NCBI GenBank assembly: GCA_009842505.1
Contig: VYFG01000104.1
Location: 1 to 41,032, forward strand
DNA: 41,032 bases
Source of the DNA: Gammaproteobacteria bacterium
GTDB taxonomy: Bacteria; Pseudomonadota; Gammaproteobacteria; Arenicellales; Poriferihabitantaceae
Reading direction: 5' to 3'
The position numbers and the translations under genes are program-made. Each line of letters begins with the position of its first letter. The first letter of the stretch is position 1. Below the pieces are notes generated by a model. That model made no database searches, had not been told where the DNA came from, and was given only the letters and a program-made list of their open reading frames with translations. Positions 33,281 through 41,032 of this stretch are shown piece by piece.

Positions 33281-33557
33281 ACGGATACGGTCCCGGTGGG
33301 CAAATCAGTCCATCATGGGGCGCCGGTGCGACGCCGTCGCTCCGGCCCGGCGCAAGATAATACGAAACGGAAGGCCTGTCGAGTATGGCTTCCGATCCGG
33401 CCGGGGTGATACCGGAATTTTAAGGGTCGCAACGGGAAAGTTGCCCTGGTTGCGGGGAATGTCCACGATCCGCCGCCTCGACCCGGTCAGTGTCCCGTTC
33501 CTGTGGATGTACGGAAAGCAGGCGTCTGGCAGTGGTGGCGAACGGCCCTGTAAGGTC

Positions 33558-34319
33558 CTACCTGAGGCCCAGTGCGGCATTGACCAGGATATAGATCCCG
33601 AGCGCCAGCACGGCGAGGAAGAATACCCGGAGGAAATGGGCCTCGGACAGGCGCCGTCGCACCGACTGCCCGAGCGCCATGCCGAGGAAGGCCGGCAGCA
33701 GGGCAGCAGTCGAGGTGAGGCCGAGTTCCCCGTCGAACAGGCCGTGGTTCCGGAGCGAGAGGGCAAGCGCCAGGGTCGAGACGGTGAACAGCATCCCCAT
33801 CGCCTGCACCAGTGCATCCCGCCCGAGGCCGATCGCCTGCAGGTAGAGCACGCCCGGGACCACGAAAGAACCGGTCATCCCGGTGAGAATGCCGTTCATC
33901 GCGCCGAAGGCCGGTCCGGCCCATACCTGCCAGGGTGCGGGGACCGAAATTCCCACCCCCGCGAGTCCCTGCACGGCATAGGCCGCCAGAAGGATTCCGA
34001 GGAGGCCGGAGAGCAGCGCGAGATCGACGCTGACGAGTGCTGCCGCGCCAACCCAGATCGTGACGGCCGCGGCGGCAAGAAACGGCCAGAGCCGTCGGAT
34101 CAGCATCCGGCCATTGCCGCCGACCACTGCCTGCAGGAGATTGGTGGCAAGGGATGGAACGACCATCAGCGCCATGGCGGTGGTGAGATCAAAGGTGGTT
34201 GCCAGAAGACCGAGGCTCACGGTCGGGAGCCCCAGACCGACCACACCCTTTACTGTGCCGGCGAGAAGGAAAACGGAAAAGATCAGTGCGATGGAACCGG
34301 CATCTGGCATGGCAATCAT
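33558..34319 (-). CDS. TauE/SafE family membrane exporter
   Basis: A 253-residue member of the TauE/SafE (sulfite exporter, DUF81) family with about eight membrane segments in two repeats: FSVFLLAGTVKGVVGLGLPTVS carries the first family motif (GxxKGxxGxGxP) and FGAMNGILTGMTGSFVVPGVLYLQA the second. Studied members move sulfite, sulfoacetate or other small organosulfur anions. The ATG at 34319 was chosen over 34310 because of a GGGTG sequence before it; both are possible. Cargo is unknown. It diverges from the deaminase gene. Confidence 0.88.
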   Translation of the reverse strand: MIAMPDAGSIALIFSVFLLAGTVKGVVGLGLPTVSLGLLATTFDLTTAMALMVVPSLATNLLQAVVGGNGRMLIRRLWPFLAAAAVTIWVGAAALVSVDLALLSGLLGILLAAYAVQGLAGVGISVPAPWQVWAGPAFGAMNGILTGMTGSFVVPGVLYLQAIGLGRDALVQAMGMLFTVSTLALALSLRNHGLFDGELGLTSTAALLPAFLGMALGQSVRRRLSEAHFLRVFFLAVLALGIYILVNAALGLR

Positions 34320-34797
34320 CGTCACCCGGAATGACCGGACCCCTGTAACGGCATGCCGGTCATGAACTGGATCCCGGAGTTGCCTCGTACCCCGCCTGCA
34401 GTACCGGCTCCGGCGGGGGCGCCGGGCGGGAAAAATCCGGCCATACTGCACAAAGGGGCTCGGTCCTGTGGCCGACTCGCTCGCGCTCAGGCCGCATCAT
34501 CGATATTGAAATTGGTGCGCGACATACACTAATTATGAACCATATGTCGGGGGCAAGTGACATTCGCCGCTCTGCCGAAGCCGTAAGATTCACGCCTACG
34601 GCATGCGGCAGCAAACGTGGCGCGTGTTCACTGGTACTGTTCCCGGCGGTTCCGATCTTTTGTCCGGTTTGGCATACAGTGCGCCTGTCATTTTGCCGCC
34701 GACCAGGATGGAAAACGAAACGAAAACGATTGCGTGAATGGACCACGCATCATGGAAAGGAAGTACACTTCGGAGCCTTTCACCGCCGGATCCAACC
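34320..34797. other. Intergenic region between the exporter and the deaminase genes
   Basis: No supported gene in 478 bp. A 7-bp inverted repeat, CGACATA / TATGTCG (34520-34526 and 34543-34549), flanks the AT-rich stretch ACTAATTATGAAC and might be an operator or part of a divergent promoter. No TGACCA-type box like the one before the purine operon was found. Confidence 0.35.
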
Positions 34798-36156
34798 ATG
34801 CAACCGCCAGTTCACCGCATCTGGTTCAGAAACCCGCTGGCTGTTCTTGCGGATGCCCCTGCGGACGGTGGCGTGGTGGTGGAAGGCACGGTCATTTCGG
34901 AAGTGCTTGCAGCCGGTGAAGAACCCGCGGGCCCGGTGGAAGAGACCATCGACGCATCGGAGTCGGTGCTGCTGCCCGGGCTGATCAACACCCATCACCA
35001 CTACTACCAGACCCTTACCCGGGCCTGCCCCTGGGCATTGGACAAGGCGCTGTTCCCCTGGCTGAAGAGCCTGTACCCGATCTGGGCCGGCCTTGACCTG
35101 GAAATGGTGGAGGTGGCCACGGAACTGGCCTGTGCGGAACTCCTGCTGTCCGGCTGCACCACCAGCGCGGATCACCACTATCTCTTCCCTCCCGCAGCCG
35201 CATCCGCCATCGATGTCCAGGTCGAGACGCTGCGGCGGATCGGGCAGCGCGCGGTCCTCACGCGGGGCTCCATGAGTCTCGGCGAGGATCAGGGGGGGCT
35301 GCCCCCCGCGTCGGTGGTCCAGGACCGGGACGAGATCCTGGCGGACTCGGCGCGGCTGGTGGACCGGTACCATGATCCTGCGCCCGGTTCGATGTTGCAG
35401 GTCGCGCTGGCGCCCTGCTCGCCGTTCAGCGTGTCGCGGGAGTTGATGGTCGAGACGGCGGCCCTGGCCCGGGACCGGGGGGTCCGGCTGCATACCCACT
35501 TGGCGGAAACGGAGGACGAAAACGCCTTTTGCGAGCGGAATTACGGCATGCGGCCGCTCGACTACCTGGAATCCGTGGAATGGCTGGCGGACGATGTCTG
35601 GCTGGCCCACGGGATTCACTTCGACGACCGGGAAATGGGCATGCTGGGGGAGGCGGGTGTGGGCGTTACTCATTGCCCGAGTTCGAACATGCTGCTGGGT
35701 TCCGGGCAGTGCCGCACCCTGGAACTGGAGCGTGCGGGCTGCCGGCTGGGCCTGGGGGTGGACGGGTCCGCCTCCAACGACGGCTCCAACATGGTCCAGG
35801 AGGTCAGGCAGGCATTCCTGTTGCAGCGACTGCGCTATGGCGCGGCATCGGTGAGCCACCTGGACGCCCTGCGCTGGGCAACCACGGGATCCGCAGGCTG
35901 TCTGGGCAGGACCGATATCGGGGCCATCGCACCCGGGATGCAGGCGGACCTCGCCCTGTTCCGGCCGGATGAACCGAATTTTTCCGGGGCGGGAGATCCC
36001 CTGGCGGCGCTGGTCCTGTGCGGCGCCCGCAAAGCCCACGACGTGATGGTGGCGGGGAACTGGCGGGTGCGGGCCGGTGAAATTCCCGGCCTTGATCTGG
36101 CCGAGCTGCAGGTCCGGCACGGGGCACTGGCCCGCCGGCTGCAGGGAATCGGCTGA
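34798..36156 (+). CDS. 8-oxoguanine deaminase (amidohydrolase family)
   Basis: A 452-residue amidohydrolase of the TrzN/AtzA-like group. Metal ligands are visible: His66 and His68 in LINTHHHYYQTLTRA, His234 in LHTHLAE, His271 in WLAHGIHF and Asp322 in GVDGSASND. The segment RGSMSLGEDQGGLPP and the HHHYYQTLTRA signature are typical of the bacterial enzymes shown to deaminate 8-oxoguanine to urate. Urate is the substrate of PuuD encoded 8 kb to the left, so the enzyme gives a salvage entry to that pathway. The frame is open upstream, but the ATG at 34798 starts the conserved sequence. Other deaminase substrates (guanine, hydroxyatrazine-like) cannot be excluded. Confidence 0.82.
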   Translation: MQPPVHRIWFRNPLAVLADAPADGGVVVEGTVISEVLAAGEEPAGPVEETIDASESVLLPGLINTHHHYYQTLTRACPWALDKALFPWLKSLYPIWAGLDLEMVEVATELACAELLLSGCTTSADHHYLFPPAAASAIDVQVETLRRIGQRAVLTRGSMSLGEDQGGLPPASVVQDRDEILADSARLVDRYHDPAPGSMLQVALAPCSPFSVSRELMVETAALARDRGVRLHTHLAETEDENAFCERNYGMRPLDYLESVEWLADDVWLAHGIHFDDREMGMLGEAGVGVTHCPSSNMLLGSGQCRTLELERAGCRLGLGVDGSASNDGSNMVQEVRQAFLLQRLRYGAASVSHLDALRWATTGSAGCLGRTDIGAIAPGMQADLALFRPDEPNFSGAGDPLAALVLCGARKAHDVMVAGNWRVRAGEIPGLDLAELQVRHGALARRLQGIG

Positions 36157-36159
36157 CGA

Positions 36160-36963
36160 TCAGTCGTCCGGGTGGCCGAACTCGCAGAAGACGCCGCCTA
36201 CAAATTCCACGCCTGCGGCAAACGGATCGCCCGGTTCGGTAGCGGCTTCGACCTGCGCCCGGTAATCCTCCGCTGAGTCCCGGGGCATGTAGCCGACATG
36301 ACGCACCTTGTCGTTGCTGAAGAACCGCTCGCGGTTGTCCGAGATTCCGTAGATCACACAGTGGCCGATGCGTTCGGCGACGAGGCATTTCTCCACCAGC
36401 TGCATCAGGTCCCGGAAACTCATCCAGGTCGCCAGGTGGCGCCGGTCCGCAGGTTCCGGAAAGCATGAATTGATACGCAGCAGGGCCGACTCGATGCCGA
36501 ACTTGTGGAAATACATCGAGGCGAGGTCCTCGACGAAGCACTTGGACACGCCGTAGAGCGAATCCGGGCGGTGGGGCGTGTCCGTGTCCGCGCCTTCCTC
36601 CCGGCGCACGTATCCGACCGCGTGTATGGAACTGGCGTAGACGATTCGCCTGATGCCGTGCCGCCGCGCCGCCTCGTACACGTGGTAGCCGCCCTTGATG
36701 GAGGACTCGAGGACTTCCGCCCATGGCCTTTCCATCGGAGCCGCGCCGAAATGGACGATGGCGTCGCAGCCTCCGACAATCTCCATGATGGCGTCGAAGT
36801 CACCCAGCTCGGCGGGCATGATCTCCTCGTGGGGGGCGGCTTCGCCCATGTCGGCACGGTCCGTCAGCCGGAGCGTGGTGGCGAGCGGCGCGAGGCCTTC
36901 GCGCAGGACCCGACCGAGGTTGCCGGCGGCGCCGGTGATCAGCAGTCGATTGAAACGGGGCAT
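36160..36963 (-). CDS. udh: Uronate dehydrogenase-like NAD-dependent epimerase/dehydratase
   Basis: A 267-residue short-chain extended dehydrogenase. Nucleotide-binding GAAGNLG is at 11-17 and the catalytic triad is Ser111/112 in VYASSIHAVGY, Tyr137 and Lys141 in SLYGVSK. The size, the APMERPWAEV segment, NSCFPEP and WMSFRDLMQLVEKCL match uronate dehydrogenases, which oxidise galacturonate or glucuronate to the aldarolactone. No other uronate genes are adjacent, so physiological substrate is uncertain. It converges with the deaminase gene with a 3-bp gap. The ATG at 36963 gives the usual start. Confidence 0.82.
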   Translation of the reverse strand: MPRFNRLLITGAAGNLGRVLREGLAPLATTLRLTDRADMGEAAPHEEIMPAELGDFDAIMEIVGGCDAIVHFGAAPMERPWAEVLESSIKGGYHVYEAARRHGIRRIVYASSIHAVGYVRREEGADTDTPHRPDSLYGVSKCFVEDLASMYFHKFGIESALLRINSCFPEPADRRHLATWMSFRDLMQLVEKCLVAERIGHCVIYGISDNRERFFSNDKVRHVGYMPRDSAEDYRAQVEAATEPGDPFAAGVEFVGGVFCEFGHPDD

Positions 36964-37241
36964 GGCAGATAACCGAACAGGTTCGGTGGTTGGTGAGCGC
37001 CGGATTCTGTGGGGTAATTCCGGCGGAGTCAAAGTGAGATATGGATATCCATGTACTTATGCTTTTGGAGTATGTGTCCAATTTACGGATCTATAACCTA
37101 TTGAATATAATTCTATTTCTCCGGGAAATTCAAACATAATTTATAACAAATTGCCAAACTCGTGATAGGCAGTCTTGGTAACAATGGTGTTAGTACCGCA
37201 GACCATACGCGACTGAATATTCCATTGCTACAATACGAAGC
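36964..37241. other. AT-rich boundary between chromosomal backbone and helicase gene
   Basis: Base composition drops abruptly at about 37,020 and stays low to the window end. No tRNA, integrase or clear direct repeat marks an attachment site. A 7-bp inverted repeat, CATTGCT / AGCAATG (37223-37229 and 37246-37252), straddles the helicase stop codon but has no T-run. Confidence 0.5.
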
Positions 37242-40200
37242 TTAAAGCAATGCTCGTATTTTTTGATGCATATCCGGTAAATTTCGTTGCAGTATGTAAG
37301 AGTTAAACAGACGAACCAACATATTCTCATCTTTCGGTAGCTTTCGCAGGGAATGGTCGGCCGTATCTGGGTCTACGAGTCCAGGTTGTACTCCAACAGC
37401 GACCCTCATTTCCGAGCTTTCGACGACCAAAGGGATCTTAATACCGTTGATGTCAACGTCGTTCGTGCATTTGTAGCCATCGAATTCCAACAGCCTTTTT
37501 AATTGTCGTAATTCATTGGCTTGGTCGTCAGCATCGCGCTCCAAGATAATTTCCCCATTCATCGCATAACCAAGTAGAGCCGCTCCGAGCGAACGATCAA
37601 GCCTGTTTCGCAAATGTTGGTTGAAAAAATGCCGCAGGCAACTCTGGCAGGACTGGTCACACTTGGATGGACACTCCTCCAATAGAGTCAGCACATCTTG
37701 GAGTATTTCATTAAGATACGTCCCCGCAAGTTCGGCGTAACCGGCGCCACCAGACAAAGTGTCGTAGAGATAAATATCTAGATTGACATCGTTGCCACCC
37801 GTATTTGGCACAATTCGGAATCCAGAGCCAAACTCAGCCGGGTCGAGGTCGAGTTGTGGATGGCGGCTTGCCGCTAGACGTAGCCCTTCTGCAATGGAGT
37901 AGAGTGCATCTTCAAGAATTCGCAACGCGAACGCGCGGCGCGTATGTGTGATCACTGGGGCTGAGATAGTCAGACGGAGCAAGAGCAGGTCTGTTGTGAA
38001 GATGTGACCAAGAAAAACATTCGAAAAATTTCCACTACAATTGTATGGCGCTTTGGGCCGCACAAAACTCCGTTCAATCTTATATGGACGTGTGTGCGCG
38101 CCCTGTGGAGGATCATTGACCGTAGCATATCCACATTTCTCACATATCCAAAAGCCGTCATGGGCTTCTTCGCGAAGCGGCCCCTTATTCACTGTTACTA
38201 GCTGGCGATCCGTCGCAACTGCGAAATGTAAACAATCGCCCACCTCAATAAGATTTGGCAGATCATCCGTTCCCACAGGTACAGGAAATTGCGCCATCGT
38301 CGCATAGGTGATCTCTTGTTCCCGATCGTCCTCTCGCAAGGATCTTCCCTCTTCGGGTAAAAATACTTCGGGAATAATCATCGCATGCTGTGTGAGAGTG
38401 CTCGCGCAGACAGGGCATGCGACATCGTCGAGATCGGCTCTGTCTAAGTCTTGCACATAGCTACAGTTTTCGCAGTGAATGAGAATTCGCGACTTACGAA
38501 ATAGTGGCTCGGCCCGATCATGTTCAATTGGAAGGACGCTAGCGACCACCCCACCAGTACGATAAGTTTCCTTGTTGACAACAATCAACCGCCCAGGTGC
38601 ATATTCACTCAAGGCCTTCTCAATGCTCTGTTGCGGCCGCTCAACAACAGTTACTTTCCAATTTTTGTTCGATCCCCTCTCAAATTTCTCTACAAGAAAG
38701 CTTGTCAAATCAGTTGGAAACGCGTAGCTCGGAAGCAGGCCGTGAAAGAACAAAAACTCTAGGAGTTCTTCCTGTTCCGTGTTCTCAGCCTCCTCGGTTC
38801 CTTCGTTTGTGGAAGATCCCTCTACCATTGCTGGATCTGCGTTGGGGTCACCAATAGTTTTTGAGAGTTTCCTCAATTCTGTAAGGAGATGTAGTGCAGC
38901 ATCGGGTATCCATTCGCTCCGCGGTTGTGGTTCGGTGCGAATTGACTCGGGAAGCCAATCGCTGATCCTAGCTGCAATATCGCCATCCGACGCTATGACT
39001 CGCGTATTAATCCAATCGCTGAAAACCTGAAGATTCAGTCCTTTATTCCCAGTTCCATAGAAAAAGTCTACTGTTTTGCCGAGTGCACGGGAAAGCATCG
39101 AAGTGGAACCGCCAACTAGTATATTATTTTCATCCATGTATTCGTGGAAAAATGTCTGAAGTAGGAATGAATTGACGTGTCGCCGTGCGATCTTTGGGTT
39201 GTCAATCTTTACTTCCGGGTTGCGTGGCGGCCCCGCAATGATCTGACGCGGATTAAGGAAATAATGATTATCGTGTGGTCCGTTTTGCGCATATGTCATT
39301 ACTGTGGAAACAGAAGACCCTCTCCGACCGGCGCGACCAGCGCGCTGCTGATAATTCTCGCGTTGAGGTGGCACGTTACGCAGTCCAATCGCCACTAAAG
39401 AACCGATATCAACACCGACTTCCATGGTGGTAGTACAACTTAGGACATCAATAGGACGGTCATTCTCAGAAATCTGAATGTCCCGAAATCGCAGCTCGTA
39501 TTGCTCGGTTGTCGCATGGATACGCCCCGTGTCCCTGTTCGAGAGTTGTGCCGTGTGCTCTTCAACAGAGATGCTACGTAATTGAGGAGTCGCCCCCAGC
39601 GCCTGCACCACAGGGTCTCGCCAAAATCCTTTCCTAGCCCGAATATAGTCGCTTTGTTTCGGGTCCAACACCACAACAGATGGTGAGCCGCAATACACGC
39701 AGTGATTTTGTACCGTACAAGGCATCAAATTAGTGCAATTGGTACACTGCAGCCATTTGTGACCAAGATCGATATGGAGTTTGACCTTGTCTTTCGCGAT
39801 GAAATATCCCCCGTTTGTATGTTGATGGCTCAGAGTGTCGGAGAATATCTGCTCAAGTGCTTGGACTTGCGCTTGGTTAATTTCAAGAATACTCGGCAGT
39901 GCCATTCGAAAATCTGGCCGAAATTGTCCATTAGACCCCCATGCAGTGCGCCAGTATCCTGCTGCGACGGCCCGGACTGGGTCAGAAAGGTCCGAATCGA
40001 GGGCGAACCCGTCGGTTACGCCTAAGATCCACGCAATAGCAAGGTTTTCCATATCTTCGACAGAAAGACCAACTGGTGCCTCTTTGACTGACCTGGCCAA
40101 TGCAGTGACTGCTCGCCGAGAAGGTTTCAAAAAGCCCACCGTAGCGCCCGTCAAGGAATAGTATCTCCCGCATAATTGTGTGAGAAGAGCACTTTGATAG

Positions 40201-41032
40201 CGACCCGGAATTTCGCCTGGCTCAAACTCCTCTAACAGTTCGTCTAATTCTTCATCCAAATGATCCTTTTCGAGATGCTGGATCTCGGTTTCTACGCGTT
40301 GTGCATCTGAACGGTCAAAAATTGCAAGATTAAAGTCGCGCAGAACAGTGAGAAATGCGACATAGAGGTCTCGCCTAGGCCGGGGCTCGCGGCCGATATC
40401 CTTGAGCCGTTTTGCCGCCAAAGCGATGATTTGTCGAAATATATCTTGCTCAACTTCCCTTGGAATGTCTCTCGCGAGTCGTGCCGCTTTCTGGCGTCCG
40501 TCGGAGAACAGAAGCACCTTCCGTCCCCCGTTCGGGAACTTGCGCGTCACAGGGTATATAGCTGGTTGGGCGTCGAGTTGAGTCTTGACAAGATTTGCAA
40601 ACGGAGCCTCACCTTTTGTTGCGTGATCCATGATTAGCGACTGGCCGTTTCTAATTGTGCGCCCTCCGCAGATGGGGCAGTTTTGAAATTTAAGGCCGTT
40701 CTGATCGAACCCGGTTTGCGGCGCTGGTATATAGGCCTTACGGAATCCGACCACGTTCGGTGGTTCTTCCCTCGTCAATCTGCCTGTGAATATATCAATC
40801 CAGACCTCTGTACATTCATCGGCATAGTCCGACCGCACAGTTGGCTCAACCAACAAATCCACCTCAATGAGGGGAGTTTGATGTCCCTCCCTGATTGATC
40901 CACTAGGCTCGTGCCAGAGGAAGTCTCCATCCGGGCTATCGATATACCCCCTTAAGAAAGCGCTTCCGCATTCCCTGTGGAGCCGCTTGCAAAATTCCAA
41001 TAGGGACAAGGGAATTGTGCAATGCACAATGA
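37242..41032 (-). CDS. C-terminal part of a large superfamily 2 helicase with DUF1998/MZB domain (5' end beyond window)
   Basis: The frame is open from the right edge to the TAA at 37242, about 1,262 codons, with no upstream stop, so the start and probably the DEAD-box domain lie outside. Counting from the first GTG (41027), it has a zinc-type CPIC at 117-120, helicase motif IV-like RKVLLFSDGRQKAARLA near 169-185, a second cysteine group CTNC...CVYC around 430-450, motifs V and VI in TTTMEVGVDIGSLVAIGLRN and QQRAGRAGRRG near 530-565, more CxxC pairs near 855-875 and 965, and a C-terminal DUF1998/MZB region with DTLSGGAGYAELAG and a Cys-rich CDQSCQSCLRHFFN then LDRSLGAALL. This architecture occurs in DruE of Druantia, in MrfA-type repair helicases and related defence helicases. 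Which one cannot be decided without the missing N-terminus and upstream genes. AT-rich codon use indicates recent transfer. Confidence 0.85.
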   Translation of the reverse strand, partial: IVHCTIPLSLLEFCKRLHRECGSAFLRGYIDSPDGDFLWHEPSGSIREGHQTPLIEVDLLVEPTVRSDYADECTEVWIDIFTGRLTREEPPNVVGFRKAYIPAPQTGFDQNGLKFQNCPICGGRTIRNGQSLIMDHATKGEAPFANLVKTQLDAQPAIYPVTRKFPNGGRKVLLFSDGRQKAARLARDIPREVEQDIFRQIIALAAKRLKDIGREPRPRRDLYVAFLTVLRDFNLAIFDRSDAQRVETEIQHLEKDHLDEELDELLEEFEPGEIPGRYQSALLTQLCGRYYSLTGATVGFLKPSRRAVTALARSVKEAPVGLSVEDMENLAIAWILGVTDGFALDSDLSDPVRAVAAGYWRTAWGSNGQFRPDFRMALPSILEINQAQVQALEQIFSDTLSHQHTNGGYFIAKDKVKLHIDLGHKWLQCTNCTNLMPCTVQNHCVYCGSPSVVVLDPKQSDYIRARKGFWRDPVVQALGATPQLRSISVEEHTAQLSNRDTGRIHATTEQYELRFRDIQISENDRPIDVLSCTTTMEVGVDIGSLVAIGLRNVPPQRENYQQRAGRAGRRGSSVSTVMTYAQNGPHDNHYFLNPRQIIAGPPRNPEVKIDNPKIARRHVNSFLLQTFFHEYMDENNILVGGSTSMLSRALGKTVDFFYGTGNKGLNLQVFSDWINTRVIASDGDIAARISDWLPESIRTEPQPRSEWIPDAALHLLTELRKLSKTIGDPNADPAMVEGSSTNEGTEEAENTEQEELLEFLFFHGLLPSYAFPTDLTSFLVEKFERGSNKNWKVTVVERPQQSIEKALSEYAPGRLIVVNKETYRTGGVVASVLPIEHDRAEPLFRKSRILIHCENCSYVQDLDRADLDDVACPVCASTLTQHAMIIPEVFLPEEGRSLREDDREQEITYATMAQFPVPVGTDDLPNLIEVGDCLHFAVATDRQLVTVNKGPLREEAHDGFWICEKCGYATVNDPPQGAHTRPYKIERSFVRPKAPYNCSGNFSNVFLGHIFTTDLLLLRLTISAPVITHTRRAFALRILEDALYSIAEGLRLAASRHPQLDLDPAEFGSGFRIVPNTGGNDVNLDIYLYDTLSGGAGYAELAGTYLNEILQDVLTLLEECPSKCDQSCQSCLRHFFNQHLRNRLDRSLGAALLGYAMNGEIILERDADDQANELRQLKRLLEFDGYKCTNDVDINGIKIPLVVESSEMRVAVGVQPGLVDPDTADHSLRKLPKDENMLVRLFNSYILQRNLPDMHQKIRALL

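Noticed and set aside
32904..34334. Plus-strand open frame of 476 codons across the oxidoreductase and exporter genes
   Set aside because: It runs antisense through two recognised genes and the gap between them; composition is low-complexity Arg/Gly/Glu with no domain.
34780..36120. Minus-strand open frame of 446 codons opposite the deaminase
   Set aside because: The plus strand has all amidohydrolase metal ligands in the right order; the antisense frame has none and is typical GC-rich shadow.
36964..37241. Attachment site or tRNA at the start of the AT-rich segment
   Set aside because: No tRNA-like cloverleaf, integrase or matching direct repeat could be found; the other end of the island is outside the window.
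1..41032. CRISPR arrays and insertion sequences
   Set aside because: No regularly spaced direct repeats of 25-40 bp and no transposase frame or terminal inverted repeats were seen; the only tandem arrays are the coding repeats at 1-473 and the short 11-bp and 20-bp repeats listed.

Overview
The window looks like chromosomal DNA from a GC-rich gammaproteobacterium that respires aerobically. FabA and FabB sit side by side, metG faces an Mrp-dcd pair, the ubiquinone enzyme is Coq7, and rplM-rpsI form the usual pair. All of these are close in length and motif to gammaproteobacterial versions. Genes are dense and GC-rich from the left edge to about 37,000; the last 4 kb is visibly more AT-rich and uses different codons.

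Layout. 1-473: a truncated histone H1-like Lys/Ala repeat protein. 1.1-4.0 kb: fabA, fabB and a heme A synthase gene that overlaps the fabB stop. 4.2-7.3 kb: an M81 (MlrC-type) metallopeptidase and a choline-sulfatase. 7.3-13.7 kb: housekeeping (coq7, a thioredoxin-fold 2Fe-2S protein, rplM-rpsI, metG, mrp-dcd), with a probable small-RNA gene between the 2Fe-2S gene and rplM. 13.8-17.0 kb: an HD-domain oxygenase and a gamma-butyrobetaine-hydroxylase-like 2-oxoglutarate oxygenase that together resemble the TmpB/TmpA pair for 2-(trimethylammonio)ethylphosphonate, followed by a DUF1127 gene and a divergent GcvA-like LysR regulator. 17.2-23.2 kb: mixed metabolic genes (4Fe-4S protein, solitary HyuA, quinone oxidoreductase, DsbA-fold isomerase, membrane protein, histidine phosphatase). 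23.3-31.1 kb: one eight-gene minus-strand purine operon, ordered ABC ATPase, two permeases, RutR-like TetR regulator, cytochrome c urate oxidase PuuD, allantoinase PuuE, allantoicase, ureidoglycolate lyase. Six of its seven junctions overlap; the permease-regulator junction has a 13-nt gap. A sigma70-type promoter and a RutR-box-like palindrome lie just upstream. 31.9-37.0 kb: a SAF-domain oxidoreductase, a TauE/SafE exporter, an 8-oxoguanine deaminase (its product is urate) and a uronate dehydrogenase. 37.2 kb to the right edge: the C-terminal 1,260 residues of a large DUF1998/MZB helicase of the kind found in phage-defence and DNA-repair systems, on AT-richer DNA.

How it fits together. Three modules feed on methylated amines or nitrogen-rich compounds: choline sulfate to choline (BetC), trimethylated aminoethylphosphonate to glycine betaine plus phosphate (TmpA/TmpB), and purines to urate, allantoin, allantoate, ureidoglycolate and glyoxylate with release of urea. 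8-oxoguanine deaminase gives a side entry to the urate route. The steps from 5-hydroxyisourate to allantoin (HIU hydrolase, OHCU decarboxylase) and a BMP-type binding protein for the transporter are not in the window.

The least explained items are: three tandem 11-bp TTCA repeats and a -10 element driving a transcript of only about 80 nt with an anti-Shine-Dalgarno-like stretch and a strong terminator (8430-8558); the regulator-operator logic of the purine operon; the inverted repeats between DUF1127 and lysR; and the defence-type helicase at the right edge. All functional calls rest on reading motifs and remembered family features. No database search was run.
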